Assembly (NCBI GenBank): GCA_016839345.1
Contig: JAEOUL010000228.1
Location: forward strand, 1 to 17,791
Origin: Candidatus Thorarchaeota archaeon
GTDB taxonomy: Archaea; Asgardarchaeota; Thorarchaeia; Thorarchaeales; Thorarchaeaceae
Reading direction: 5' to 3'
DNA: 17,791 nucleotides
Below are positions 1 through 8,070 of the stretch, one piece after another (positions within the stretch are counted from its first letter, which is position 1; each line of letters starts with the position of its first letter). The position numbers and the translations under genes are program-made. The notes beneath the pieces were generated by a model that searched no databases, was not told the DNA's origin, and worked only from the letters and a program-made list of their open reading frames with translations.

Positions 1-2097
1 ATTCGGAGAGAATCCGTAAATTGAGAATATATGGCCTTCTAACCTAGTTGATGAACCACCTTTACTATCCCTAATCGATTTTACTTCTGATACTATTGAT
101 TTGTAGAGATTTTTGGAGATATTGTCAGGATCAGGAAGAGGAAGTTGAGAGAGCTCTCGATTTGAAACATGATTGTTGGTATTGGTCAATCCAAATCTCC
201 AATTAATCAGCTCGGAATTTAGAATCCCTAGTAAGAGAAACAAGTGGTTCTTAGGGGTTCCTTTTCGCAGGAATAGATAATTGCAAGAATTGGATAGGAC
301 AACGTCTGATGGAACATCAGTGAATTTCAAACGCCAGCGTTGTGTTCTATTCGAAACCTGTTGACAAGCAATACGTGGTTTGCTGATATGATGAATTCTA
401 GATGAAGCCCCTAGAGTCTGTTTCAGCTTTTCAATGTTAACGAATTCAGGTGGTCGAGTTGATTTTTGTTTGAGTGAATATCGAGATATGTTTGACCCTC
501 GAATCAAACGATATTCAGTTTCATCTGATACGATACAAGATCGGTTCAGAGTAAGGTCCAATTCTCCCCGTTTCACGATTAACCAATAAAGTGAAGAAAT
601 GGAAGGATGATTATGCAGTTCGTTAAAAAGAATCCAGCCTTTCCTATTCACTTGAGGTATACTCCAATATGGACCAACTGCATTCTCTATTCTCTTAGTT
701 TGAATGTGAATTCTATTGCGCCTGTAAGCATCTTCAATATCTTTGAGACCAAACTGAGCGCGAAACGATGTCGTCTTTCCCCCCTTCTGAAGGGACAGGA
801 CTGAAACCGACTGTGTCACTCCCTGGAAGAGCTTCGAGGTTTCTGGAAAATCATCTATCGTTTGAAGTTCATTCTCTAGAATTATGGATGATCTAAGAGG
901 ATATGCTGAAATATCTCCAAGAATAGTTGATGGGACAATGAAACCAATACCTCCGCCTTTCCGAGTCAGTTGAATGGCTCTTTCAACAAATAACCGATAG
1001 TTGTCAATTGAGTACTTGTTCCCGAGTCTATATTCTCCAGATTGCCGAAAATATTGCAGATCTTCATTTAGTTGTTCTTTGTAGTTATTGAATTCCTCAA
1101 GATGGATTTGACGATTACCACTCAGAATTCGTTCTCTCAGAAATTCAGCGAGATTTGGTTTCAACCGGTCATATGGTGGATTCATAACAACAAAATCGAA
1201 ACCACCATCTTCCATAACATCTCCAAATTCATCATACCATTCAAACGGCAAGCGGCTCTCTGGATTTGAAAAATAGTGATTATGGGTGCTTTCTCCATTC
1301 AAACCTTTTAGTGAAACTAGAGAGTTTCCTTGTTTCAAACTCTTTCCAAGAGAAGAATCGTTTGTACTCTGTGATAGAAGACCTAATGACACATCTGTGA
1401 CTTCAAGCGCTCCAGCATCGACATCGACGCCGTATAAATTGCTTCGAATGGTGTGGACATAATTCAGAATTCCAGCTTTCTCAAGAATTTCTTTAGAAAC
1501 TCCTAATTCGCGAGCAAAACGTATTCCCTCTTCAATCGATTTCATTAAGGCTTTCATTGCTGAAATAAGGAAGACTCCAGCTCCACACGCTGGATCAAGT
1601 ACTCTTAATGAGAGAATCTGTTGAAGTGCTGTGATACCTTCTTTTGAAACACTCTTAATCAATCTATCAAGTGTGGGAGTCAACGTGAGTGATACAATAT
1701 AATCAGCAACGCTTTGAGGTGTATAATATGCTCCAAGGGGTCTCTGCGACGTTCTGCGATTGTATTGTAGAGGCAAGTGGTAGCTTCCAATTGAATGAAC
1801 CAAACCAAGAAGCGCAACAATATCGGAGCGACCAAACTTGCCTAGGTTTGGACCTCTATAAGAATCAAGGCAAGATTGAACAAGATCAGATATTGAATCA
1901 TACGAAAGGCCAAGTCTCTCTGCTTCATAGGAGAGGTGAGTGAACTCAACACTTCTGCTTCTAGATGCAACATAGGAAAGGCTTGCAAGTCGAACAGCTT
2001 CAGTGATTTCAAGTGTATTGAATGAGCTTGCAGCATTGGTATCACCATGAAAACCAGTGATTATGGACCATGCAGTCTCTCCAAGCGCTTGTTTCAC
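1..2097 (-). CDS. Adenine-specific DNA methyltransferase, Eco57I/TaqI-like (5' part; 3' end beyond window)
   Basis: I translated the minus strand codon by codon and found no stop from 2100 to base 1, giving 699 residues that run off the left edge. SAM-binding motif I is seen as DPACGAG at about residues 168-174, after a PLGAYYTP segment (120-127) typical of N6-adenine methylases. The catalytic motif is NPPY at 306-309. Near the edge, NTNNHVSNRELSQLPLP (about 639-655) resembles the C-terminal target-recognition part of TaqI/Eco57I-type enzymes. The family methylates N6 of adenine in DNA, as a restriction-modification, type IIG or phage-defence component. No nuclease motif is visible in the N-terminal 120 residues; one could lie in the missing C-terminus. 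The start is GTG 2097 (or TTG 2100), with GAGG at 2106-2109 and an in-frame stop just upstream. It is divergent from the acetyltransferase gene. The family call is firm; the system type is open. Confidence 0.88.
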   Translation of the reverse strand, partial: MKQALGETAWSIITGFHGDTNAASSFNTLEITEAVRLASLSYVASRSRSVEFTHLSYEAERLGLSYDSISDLVQSCLDSYRGPNLGKFGRSDIVALLGLVHSIGSYHLPLQYNRRTSQRPLGAYYTPQSVADYIVSLTLTPTLDRLIKSVSKEGITALQQILSLRVLDPACGAGVFLISAMKALMKSIEEGIRFARELGVSKEILEKAGILNYVHTIRSNLYGVDVDAGALEVTDVSLGLLSQSTNDSSLGKSLKQGNSLVSLKGLNGESTHNHYFSNPESRLPFEWYDEFGDVMEDGGFDFVVMNPPYDRLKPNLAEFLRERILSGNRQIHLEEFNNYKEQLNEDLQYFRQSGEYRLGNKYSIDNYRLFVERAIQLTRKGGGIGFIVPSTILGDISAYPLRSSIILENELQTIDDFPETSKLFQGVTQSVSVLSLQKGGKTTSFRAQFGLKDIEDAYRRNRIHIQTKRIENAVGPYWSIPQVNRKGWILFNELHNHPSISSLYWLIVKRGELDLTLNRSCIVSDETEYRLIRGSNISRYSLKQKSTRPPEFVNIEKLKQTLGASSRIHHISKPRIACQQVSNRTQRWRLKFTDVPSDVVLSNSCNYLFLRKGTPKNHLFLLLGILNSELINWRFGLTNTNNHVSNRELSQLPLPDPDNISKNLYKSIVSEVKSIRDSKGGSSTRLEGHIFSIYGFSPN

Positions 2098-2168
2098 CAA
2101 GACATCCTCAATTGAAAGAGGTGGTTAGGTCACAAAGGTGTTTTGCTCTGTGGGATTACCAATGTTAT

Positions 2169-2178
2169 CAATATTTTA
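2169..2178 (+). promoter_or_regulatory. TATA-like box for the 2203 acetyltransferase gene
   Basis: The AT-rich CAATATTTTA is centred about 29 bases before the ATG at 2203, which has no ribosome site. This spacing fits an archaeal promoter giving a leaderless or nearly leaderless message, and it is the main reason to prefer that ATG over the TTG at 2143. Confidence 0.45.
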
Positions 2179-2202
2179 GGTAGAAACATCTTCCGTACTT
2201 GC

Positions 2203-2958
2203 ATGGTTTCAGAGAGAGAGATTTTAGAGCTGGAGCTATTGGCGTCTCACTGCTGGCCAGCTAGGGAGATTGTCAAATACAAAGGATGGATTATTCATTG
2301 GAATGATGGTGTCACATGGAGAGCCAATAGTGTTCTACCCAATGAATGGAATAGCAATGTCAGTGTGGAACAGGTAATAGATTATGTAATTGATTTATAC
2401 AGAGAGAAGAGCACTCTCCCTGCTTTCAAAATCTCACCTGCAAGTCAGCCAAAGGGACTTGATGAGTTATTGGTAGAAAAGGGCTTTGAACAACGAATGG
2501 TGACTCATGTTCAGACAGCTCCGATTGACACTATATCTTGCTTAGGACCTCACCATCCGGTTGATTTGTTCAAAGTCACTGACGAGTCGCTTGACACTCT
2601 CATGTATAGATCAACAAGAGAAAAGCTAGCCATTGATGTGAGGCGAGAGATAATTAATCGCATTCGTGGAGATAAGAACATAGCACGAGTGATGATGCAT
2701 GGTAATATTGCTGGAGTAGGTTTGGGTGTTGTGGAAGAAGATTGGTTAGGCTTGTTTTCAATTAGGACTTTGTCTGAATTTCAACGTCAAGGTGTTGCTT
2801 GGTCCGTATCATGTGCTCTTGCATTATGGGGGCAAGATGCTGGAGCACAGAAAGTGTTTCTACAAGTTGAAGAACAAAACAAGCCAGCTATTGCGTTGTA
2901 TGAGTCTATGGGTTTTAAGACATTGTACACATACTGGTATAGGATACTTGAAGATTAG
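2203..2958 (+). CDS. GNAT-family N-acetyltransferase
   Basis: This 251-residue protein has a two-part GNAT layout. An N-terminal half (about 1-120, with a WRANSVLPNEW segment) is followed by a C-terminal acetyltransferase domain. The acetyl-CoA pyrophosphate-binding loop is seen as QRQGVA at 194-199. The motif-B helix NKPAIALYESMGF (226-238) carries Y233, in the place of the usual general-acid tyrosine. GNAT enzymes move an acetyl group from acetyl-CoA to an amine; the substrate cannot be told from sequence. The frame is also open back to a TTG at 2143, but the TATA-like box at 2169-2178 points to ATG 2203 as a leaderless start. It is divergent from the DNA methylase and 132 bases ahead of tldD. 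A six-T run at 2993-2998 may end its transcript. Confidence 0.82.
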   Translation: MVSEREILELELLASHCWPAREIVKYKGWIIHWNDGVTWRANSVLPNEWNSNVSVEQVIDYVIDLYREKSTLPAFKISPASQPKGLDELLVEKGFEQRMVTHVQTAPIDTISCLGPHHPVDLFKVTDESLDTLMYRSTREKLAIDVRREIINRIRGDKNIARVMMHGNIAGVGLGVVEEDWLGLFSIRTLSEFQRQGVAWSVSCALALWGQDAGAQKVFLQVEEQNKPAIALYESMGFKTLYTYWYRILED

Positions 2959-2992
2959 AAGTCACAATATGAGTTCTCAAATTATGAATCGC

Positions 2993-2998
2993 TTTTTT
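2993..2998 (+). terminator. Possible oligo-T terminator
   Basis: A run of six T lies 35 bases after the acetyltransferase stop. Archaeal RNA polymerase commonly terminates at T-runs without a hairpin. The evidence is weak because it rests on the run alone. Confidence 0.25.
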
Positions 2999-3012
2999 AT
3001 GAGCATGAAAGT

Positions 3013-3050
3013 GGTCATAAATGACCAGTAACTCAATAGCGAGTGACCAG
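3013..3050 (+). promoter_or_regulatory. Palindrome plus direct repeat upstream of tldD (candidate operator)
   Basis: A perfect 14-base palindrome, GGTCATAAATGACC (3013-3026), contains a TATA-like core. TGACCAGT occurs at 3022-3029 and again at 3044-3051, 22 bases apart, which is about two helix turns. The position between the acetyltransferase and tldD fits a dimeric transcription-factor site. A second AT-rich stretch (CAAATAAAAT, 3054-3063) could be the TATA box instead. Confidence 0.4.
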
Positions 3051-3090
3051 TTTCAAATAAAATTAACAAAAAGATTGAGGTTTCAAAGAC

Positions 3091-4515
3091 ATGTTGGACA
3101 AATTACAAGAATGTGTCCGTGTTGGCATGGATATGGGTGCAGATTTCATGGAAGTTAGATTTGATGATCTCACCCTAAGAGCATTGCAACGGGTTGATGA
3201 TATTTGGCAGGATATCAAGGTTAATTCTCGAAAAGGATTAGCTATTACTGCCTATGTAGATGGAGTGTCGGGTTTCTCCTTCACTCCAAGCACAGAAATG
3301 AAAGATATCAGAACATCGGTGGAGAAAGCGTATAGGATGGCTAAGGCATCATCCAAAGCTTCGAAACTCAAGTTACCGTTTGAACGGAGACCTGCTGTAA
3401 AGAGTAAGAAATCAGACACTCCTCAAGTGAAGCTGCACCCTCGAGGAGTAGAGATGGTAGATAAGATTGACATGGTCAATCGATCAGTGGATTCTGCTAG
3501 AGATCACGGAGAGAACATCCGTAACATTAAGGGAAGGTGGGGTGAACTCTATGGTCCCAAACTATTTGTCAACAGTGATGGATCCATCATAAATTGGGAC
3601 TTCCTAGTGACAGACCTACGAATCGCTGTTACATCCAAGACTGATGCTGGCGCTATGGTTCAGGGTAGGAAGTATCATGGTGGAACTTTTGGGCTTGAAG
3701 AATTCGAGAAAGAAGAATACACTCCAGAAAAAATGGGAGAAACCGCAGGTACTATTGCAAAGGAGCAGTTGAAAGCAAAAGCTTGTCCAGCAGGAAAGTT
3801 CAGAGCTCTTGTTGAAGAGGAGTTAGTTGGAGTTCTAGCACATGAATCATTTGGTCATCTGAGTGAGGCTGACTCAGTTGTGACTGGACGTTCTCCATTA
3901 ACCGATAGAATAGGTGAAACATTAGGTAGCGAATATGTAACAATCGTTGATGGGGGTATTCCAGACATCAAAAAGACTGGCGGATTATGGATGCCATACG
4001 ATGATCAAGGGATTCCGGCAAATCAAACAACAATTCTCGAAGAAGGCGTTCTCAAATACTACCTACACAACAGAGGGACTGCTGAGAAGCTAAAGCAAGA
4101 ACCTACAGGAAATGCTCGAGCTGTCAGCTATGTATTCCCGCCAATTCCAAGAATGACAAACACTTACTTCCTTCCTGGAGATCTAACAGAAGAAGAAGCC
4201 ATGGAAAAACTAGGAACCGGAATCTATGCGATTCAAACTTTTGGAGGACAGGTCGAAGGAGATGGCAGCTTCGTTTTCAAGGCTATCCGCGGTTACTGGG
4301 TTGAAAACGGTGAGATCCAATATCCCATTCGCGAGGTAGCTCTCTCGGGTAACATTCTGGACCTTCTCTCAAGGGTTGAAGGAGGGACTAAGGAGTTAAA
4401 GCTAGGTGCGGGCTATTTTGGAGGTTGTGGAAAAGGTGAGCAGTATCCACTACCCGTTGGTGATGGAGGACCTCAATTGATTATTGATGGTGTAACCTTT
4501 GGAGGGACAGCATAG
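3091..4515 (+). CDS. tldD: TldD metalloprotease subunit
   Basis: This 474-residue protein is close in length to bacterial TldD. It shows the family's zinc-protease signature HESFGH at residues 251-256 (HExxxH), followed by SEADSV. The C-terminal GYFGGCGKGEQYPLPVGDGG segment carries C446, at the place of the third metal ligand. TldD pairs with TldE to form a cytosolic heterodimer that cleaves unfolded or small peptides. In bacteria it matures microcin B17 and degrades CcdA; the archaeal substrate is unknown. The start ATG 3091 has GAGG at 3077-3080. It sits 17 bases ahead of tldE in an operon. A palindrome and direct repeat upstream may regulate the pair. No odd residues were noticed. The identification is firm. 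Confidence 0.95.
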   Translation: MLDKLQECVRVGMDMGADFMEVRFDDLTLRALQRVDDIWQDIKVNSRKGLAITAYVDGVSGFSFTPSTEMKDIRTSVEKAYRMAKASSKASKLKLPFERRPAVKSKKSDTPQVKLHPRGVEMVDKIDMVNRSVDSARDHGENIRNIKGRWGELYGPKLFVNSDGSIINWDFLVTDLRIAVTSKTDAGAMVQGRKYHGGTFGLEEFEKEEYTPEKMGETAGTIAKEQLKAKACPAGKFRALVEEELVGVLAHESFGHLSEADSVVTGRSPLTDRIGETLGSEYVTIVDGGIPDIKKTGGLWMPYDDQGIPANQTTILEEGVLKYYLHNRGTAEKLKQEPTGNARAVSYVFPPIPRMTNTYFLPGDLTEEEAMEKLGTGIYAIQTFGGQVEGDGSFVFKAIRGYWVENGEIQYPIREVALSGNILDLLSRVEGGTKELKLGAGYFGGCGKGEQYPLPVGDGGPQLIIDGVTFGGTA

Positions 4516-4519
4516 ACTA

Positions 4520-4528
4520 GGAGATGAT
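4520..4528 (+). promoter_or_regulatory. Ribosome binding site that fixes the tldE start
   Basis: GGAGATGAT is a near-perfect match to the archaeal Shine-Dalgarno sequence and ends four bases before ATG 4533. The earlier in-frame ATG at 4524 lies inside this site, so it is probably not used. Confidence 0.7.
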
Positions 4529-4532
4529 CACG

Positions 4533-5930
4533 ATGGAATTTGATAATCTAACAGATGAACTGCTCTCAGCAACTGATACAGGGCTCAAATTTGCTAAGTC
4601 TTTAGATAAAACCGCAGAGTTCGAAGTTTTTGTTTCTTACCAGAACACGGTTTCGGCAGCTATCATGAATAATATTGTGACAGCAAAAGATGGTGCTACT
4701 GCAGGAACTGCAGTTAGAGCTGCCAAAGGAAAACGTGTTGGATTTGCAGTGGCGAGTGGTGTATCACCTGAGAGAATCAAACTAGCAGCTAGAGAAGCAT
4801 TATCTATAATCAATAGTGTTAATGTTGAAGATGATAGATTCCAGGGTTTCGCTGATCCAAAGGGATCTGGAAAAGAAGGAGTCTTTGCTGAAGAGATTCT
4901 ATCACTTGAATCGGAGGACCTCATCAAGAGTTGTGATGAAATCATCAAAGAAGCAAAGGCTGTTGATGAACGAATCAAGGTAGTGTTAGTAGCGGCATCA
5001 GCCACTTGGAGGGGCTATGTGATTGGCAACACCCGGGGTATCCTTGAAGCGACAAGGAGTGGGGACAATGATATCCAGACTGATGTTTATGCAGTCGAGG
5101 GTGATGAACGTCGTGGAGGATTTCATTTTGATGCATCCAGAGAAAGGCTTTACAATCCGGAGGGGGTTGGAAAGATTGCTGCTGAGAATGCGGTCAGCCT
5201 TCTAGGTGCAAAGAAATTAGACCTCACTGCCAAAATACCCACTATCTGGACTCCTATTCCTGCTTCTCTTTTCGTCTTGTCCAGCCTCGCGAAATCTGCA
5301 CTTGGTGATGCTGTTGTAGATGGAATATCACCTCTATGTGACAGAATAGGTGACACAATCGCGTCAAAGGATTTCACAATCATCGATAACGGTCAGAGTA
5401 AGATTGGTTTTGCAACAGAAGCCATAGATGCTGAGGGTCACCCACAAAGAAAGAATTCAATCATAGAGAATGGAGTGCTGAAGAATTATTTATTCGACCA
5501 CTACTACGGAAAAGCCTTTGGTCTTGAATCAACAGGAAACTGTTCTCGAAGTGGAGAAATATTCAGTCCTGGAACCACACCCTTTGAAATCACACCAAGG
5601 GTATCGACTAAATGGTTGGAAGTCAAATCAGGAACCAAGACAGAAGAAGACATTATTTCATCTATTGATGGAAAGGCGATTCTCATTCGAGAGTTCCCAA
5701 TGGGTATTTTCCACTCAACTGTTTCCTCAGGAGAGTTCTCTTGTGTTGCAGGCTCAGCATATTTCGTTGAGAATGGAGAGATGAAAGGCTCTGTAGAACC
5801 GGTTTCAATTGCTGGAAACTACTATGAAGGTTATGAGAAACTTCGAACAATAGGGAATAATAATTGGCCTCTTCCTTGGGGTATTGACATCCCTACTCTT
5901 GTCTTCGACGACTTCACTGTCGTAGGTTGA
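4533..5930 (+). CDS. tldE: TldE/PmbA subunit of the TldD-TldE protease
   Basis: This 465-residue homolog of TldD belongs to the PmbA/TldE branch. It shares the overall fold, seen in LCDRIGDTIASKDFTIID (centre) and SGEFSCVAGSAYFVENGEM (C-terminal part), but lacks the HExxxH zinc motif. That is expected, since TldE is the non-catalytic partner that completes the active-site cleft of TldD. It starts 17 bases after tldD, so the two subunits are almost certainly co-transcribed and made in similar amounts. The start was chosen by the strong ribosome site at 4520-4528. A hairpin at 5940-5969 closes the operon. The identification is firm; the substrate is unknown. Confidence 0.94.
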   Translation: MEFDNLTDELLSATDTGLKFAKSLDKTAEFEVFVSYQNTVSAAIMNNIVTAKDGATAGTAVRAAKGKRVGFAVASGVSPERIKLAAREALSIINSVNVEDDRFQGFADPKGSGKEGVFAEEILSLESEDLIKSCDEIIKEAKAVDERIKVVLVAASATWRGYVIGNTRGILEATRSGDNDIQTDVYAVEGDERRGGFHFDASRERLYNPEGVGKIAAENAVSLLGAKKLDLTAKIPTIWTPIPASLFVLSSLAKSALGDAVVDGISPLCDRIGDTIASKDFTIIDNGQSKIGFATEAIDAEGHPQRKNSIIENGVLKNYLFDHYYGKAFGLESTGNCSRSGEIFSPGTTPFEITPRVSTKWLEVKSGTKTEEDIISSIDGKAILIREFPMGIFHSTVSSGEFSCVAGSAYFVENGEMKGSVEPVSIAGNYYEGYEKLRTIGNNNWPLPWGIDIPTLVFDDFTVVG

Positions 5931-5939
5931 TCAATAAAA

Positions 5940-5969
5940 GACTGGAAACTCATTTTTGGGTTTTCAGTC
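5940..5969 (+). terminator. Hairpin terminator after tldE
   Basis: GACTGGAAAC (5940-5949) pairs with GTTTTCAGTC (5960-5969) as a 10-base-pair stem with one G-U pair around a 10-base loop, and CAATTTTTC follows. It begins 9 bases after the tldE stop. A hairpin plus T-run is the bacterial form of terminator; in archaea the T-run alone may do the work. Confidence 0.6.
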
Positions 5970-6003
5970 CAATTTTTCACAATTATTACGCCAATCCGAC
6001 TCC

Positions 6004-6012
6004 TAATATACA
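6004..6012 (+). promoter_or_regulatory. TATA-like box for the PfpI-domain surface protein
   Basis: TAATATACA is centred about 31 bases before ATG 6039, which has no ribosome site. The spacing fits an archaeal core promoter with a very short or absent leader. Confidence 0.45.
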
Positions 6013-6038
6013 TCCCAAACAGTCATTCATCGATTGAT

Positions 6039-7127
6039 ATGAGATTCAAGTTGATACTAGTTACAAGTCTGCTAGTTTTTTCTCTTGCTTTCTCAAGTTC
6101 TCAGATCACACAGCTAGCAGATACTGCTGATGTTTCTGACATCAATGTCTTGATAATCGTAATGAACGGATTTGGTTGGAACTATTTTGATGCAAAAGAC
6201 ACGCTAGAGTCATATGGAGTCACTGTCACGACGGTAGCTCACGCAATTGATTATGAAATCGATTCGTGTGCCAATAGAGAACCGAATCCAATTACAGCTG
6301 ATCTATTGTTGTCAGAGATGACTCCAGAGATGGTCCAACAATACGATTGTCTCCTCGTGACATCCGGTGGACATTGGGCAGACATGATTGCAAGCAGTAC
6401 GGTTATGACATTTATTTCAGATGCATACGACCTAGGTCTAATAGTGGCTTCAATTTGCACAGGAACACGAATGGTAGCAGAAGCAAATGATATTGTGAAT
6501 GGAAGCAAAGTGGTCGCATTTACACTGAGTAGTCCACAAATGGTAGCTGCTGGTGCTACAACCGTATGGGGAGTAGAAGCTGTTGCTGATGGAAGAATCA
6601 TCACAGGAGGAAGAGGAGGAGGAACAACTGGTGGTGGATGGCTAGAAGCCCCAACCTCCGAAGTCTGTGCAGAAATCATTAGAGAGATTCTTGGACTCTC
6701 TCGAGTAACAGAAGTCTCTCTATATCCGTTTTCCGCTGAGCCTGGAAACGACTTTTCAATCGGTGTGGCGACAGATAATCTAAACGAAACTCTCGGTGTT
6801 GTGCTTTCGACGGGGATAGAGGAAGTGACAGCAGCTGTTTACACTGGAAACAACAGAACCCTCATTGATGAAATTATCTTGACTGATGATGATCTGGATG
6901 GGAACTACACTGGAACTATAACAGGTCTTGAGTTGGGAGATTACATCCTAGATATCGAGGTAGAAGACTCCAATGAAACAGTCGAAGTCTGTAGGGACCT
7001 CAAAACATTCTCTGTTGAAATGGAACCAACGCCTACTGGGATACCAGACAGCCTTGTAATAACCATTGGTTTGATAGGTATAATCGCGGTCATAGCTGTT
7101 GTAATAATATTCGTCAAGAAGAGGTGA
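6039..7127 (+). CDS. Secreted, membrane-anchored DJ-1/PfpI-domain protein
   Basis: This is a 362-residue protein in four parts. A signal peptide covers about 1-23 (basic start, hydrophobic core, small residues). A DJ-1/PfpI (class I glutamine-amidotransferase-like) domain covers about 33-225, with the nucleophile elbow ASICTGTR and C140 at its tip. A beta-rich domain covers about 226-330, with four N-x-S/T sequons (N249, N272, N289, N312) besides N154. A C-terminal membrane helix (about 337-358) ends in KKR. This predicts an outward-facing, probably glycosylated surface protein. The residue after the elbow Cys is Thr, not the His of PfpI proteases, so protease activity should not be assumed. 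A glycine-rich loop (GGRGGGTTGGGW) follows the domain core. It is downstream of the tldE terminator with its own promoter, and ends 3 bases from a convergent acetyltransferase gene. The function is unknown. Confidence 0.85.
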   Translation: MRFKLILVTSLLVFSLAFSSSQITQLADTADVSDINVLIIVMNGFGWNYFDAKDTLESYGVTVTTVAHAIDYEIDSCANREPNPITADLLLSEMTPEMVQQYDCLLVTSGGHWADMIASSTVMTFISDAYDLGLIVASICTGTRMVAEANDIVNGSKVVAFTLSSPQMVAAGATTVWGVEAVADGRIITGGRGGGTTGGGWLEAPTSEVCAEIIREILGLSRVTEVSLYPFSAEPGNDFSIGVATDNLNETLGVVLSTGIEEVTAAVYTGNNRTLIDEIILTDDDLDGNYTGTITGLELGDYILDIEVEDSNETVEVCRDLKTFSVEMEPTPTGIPDSLVITIGLIGIIAVIAVVIIFVKKR

Positions 7128-7130
7128 ATT

Positions 7131-7946
7131 CTATCTAAAATCAGTTTCAGGTTTCAAGTAGTATCCTTCCCAAGGATCCGGGTCTGTATAACCTAGTTTT
7201 AATGCAAGATGGATTGAAGCTTCGTTTGCTGCATCCCAATAGGGAGTCATTCCATTCTCCAGAGCATGAACCATGAGTGCTGCTGAAACAGCCGTTGCCA
7301 AACCCTTTCTTCGATGTTTGGAGTTCAAAGTGTCAACTTGTATCTCAAATTTATCGGTATACGGAGTGAATGTTGATGCCATGCTGACAACCTTGCCTTC
7401 ATGCTTTATACAATAGGCAATTCCATTATTGTAGAAATTCTCAGAACCACCAAAGAAAGATGGGATGTGGATTGCTCTTCTCTTGTCAACTCGTTTTATA
7501 TCCTCAAGACTCATTCGCTCAAGTGTGTATCCAGAGGGTACTTGTTCTTTTAGCTGTTTTAGATAGTCTATGTCAAGAGAATCTGGAGAAAGTATTGTTC
7601 TCGGTTGAATGCCCAGTCTATCACCCCATAACTCTTTGATTATCTGAGTCCATCCTTCATCCGGCGCAAGAACTAATTGCATAGGTTCTATCATTTGGAT
7701 AATCTCTTTGGCATCAGAACTCAAACTATCTCCTGCAACTGCATTAATCATGGCAAACTGAAGTCTGGCAACAGTTGGTGTTTCAAGAGAATTAGCCCAT
7801 ACATTTCCAAGTCCTAAATCGAGTGCTGGGAAAATTAGCGCTCGTGCTCTTTGGTGAGGTTCAAAAAGAGGACGAACATGTGTACGATCTTCAGAATCCC
7901 AATCCACTATCATTTGAACTCGCTGCTTCATGGATGGATGTGACAT
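7131..7946 (-). CDS. GNAT acetyltransferase (PF12746-like, ZmaR-type)
   Basis: This 271-residue protein has a C-terminal GNAT domain. The acetyl-CoA loop is seen as HRRKGLA at 211-217, and WDAANEASIHLALKLGY (about 237-253) is typical of the GNAT group that includes zwittermicin A resistance protein ZmaR. The N-terminal half (about 1-120) carries no motif that I recognise. The enzyme should acetylate an amine on a small molecule or protein; the substrate is unknown. The open frame extends back to TTG 7973, but an AT-rich box on this strand (7971-7978) is centred 29 bases before ATG 7946, so a leaderless start there is preferred; ATG 7931 is another option. It converges on the PfpI gene with a 3-base gap. 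It is distinct from the acetyltransferase at 2203 and is not a close duplicate. Confidence 0.82.
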   Translation of the reverse strand: MSHPSMKQRVQMIVDWDSEDRTHVRPLFEPHQRARALIFPALDLGLGNVWANSLETPTVARLQFAMINAVAGDSLSSDAKEIIQMIEPMQLVLAPDEGWTQIIKELWGDRLGIQPRTILSPDSLDIDYLKQLKEQVPSGYTLERMSLEDIKRVDKRRAIHIPSFFGGSENFYNNGIAYCIKHEGKVVSMASTFTPYTDKFEIQVDTLNSKHRRKGLATAVSAALMVHALENGMTPYWDAANEASIHLALKLGYTDPDPWEGYYLKPETDFR

Positions 7947-8070
7947 ATGAACTAGTTGAATTGTGCAGGACAATTAAATGTAGAAACTTGATTTTCCAAG
8001 ATAGGTTATTCTAGGAAGTTCAGTCTGAGTTTCCCTCAATTCTAAGAATTTCGTTCCAATTGACAAATCA

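Noticed and set aside
1689..1943. Plus-strand open frame opposite the DNA methylase
   Set aside because: It lies fully inside the minus-strand methylase frame, next to its motif region, and its translation has no recognisable domain. Similar short frames at 607-804 and 1072-1269 are rejected for the same reason.
2143..2202. N-terminal extension of the acetyltransferase from TTG 2143
   Set aside because: The extension crosses the predicted TATA box and has no ribosome site.
2800..3031. Second plus-strand frame overlapping the acetyltransferase end
   Set aside because: It overlaps the conserved GNAT motifs in another frame and its own translation carries no motif.
4637..5005. 122-codon minus-strand frame inside tldE
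   Set aside because: It is antisense to a conserved family, with low-complexity Ala/Ser-rich translation.
6251..6679. 142-codon minus-strand frame inside the PfpI gene
   Set aside because: Its proline- and serine-rich translation is the antisense of the glycine-rich region, and the opposite strand has a full domain architecture with signal and anchor.
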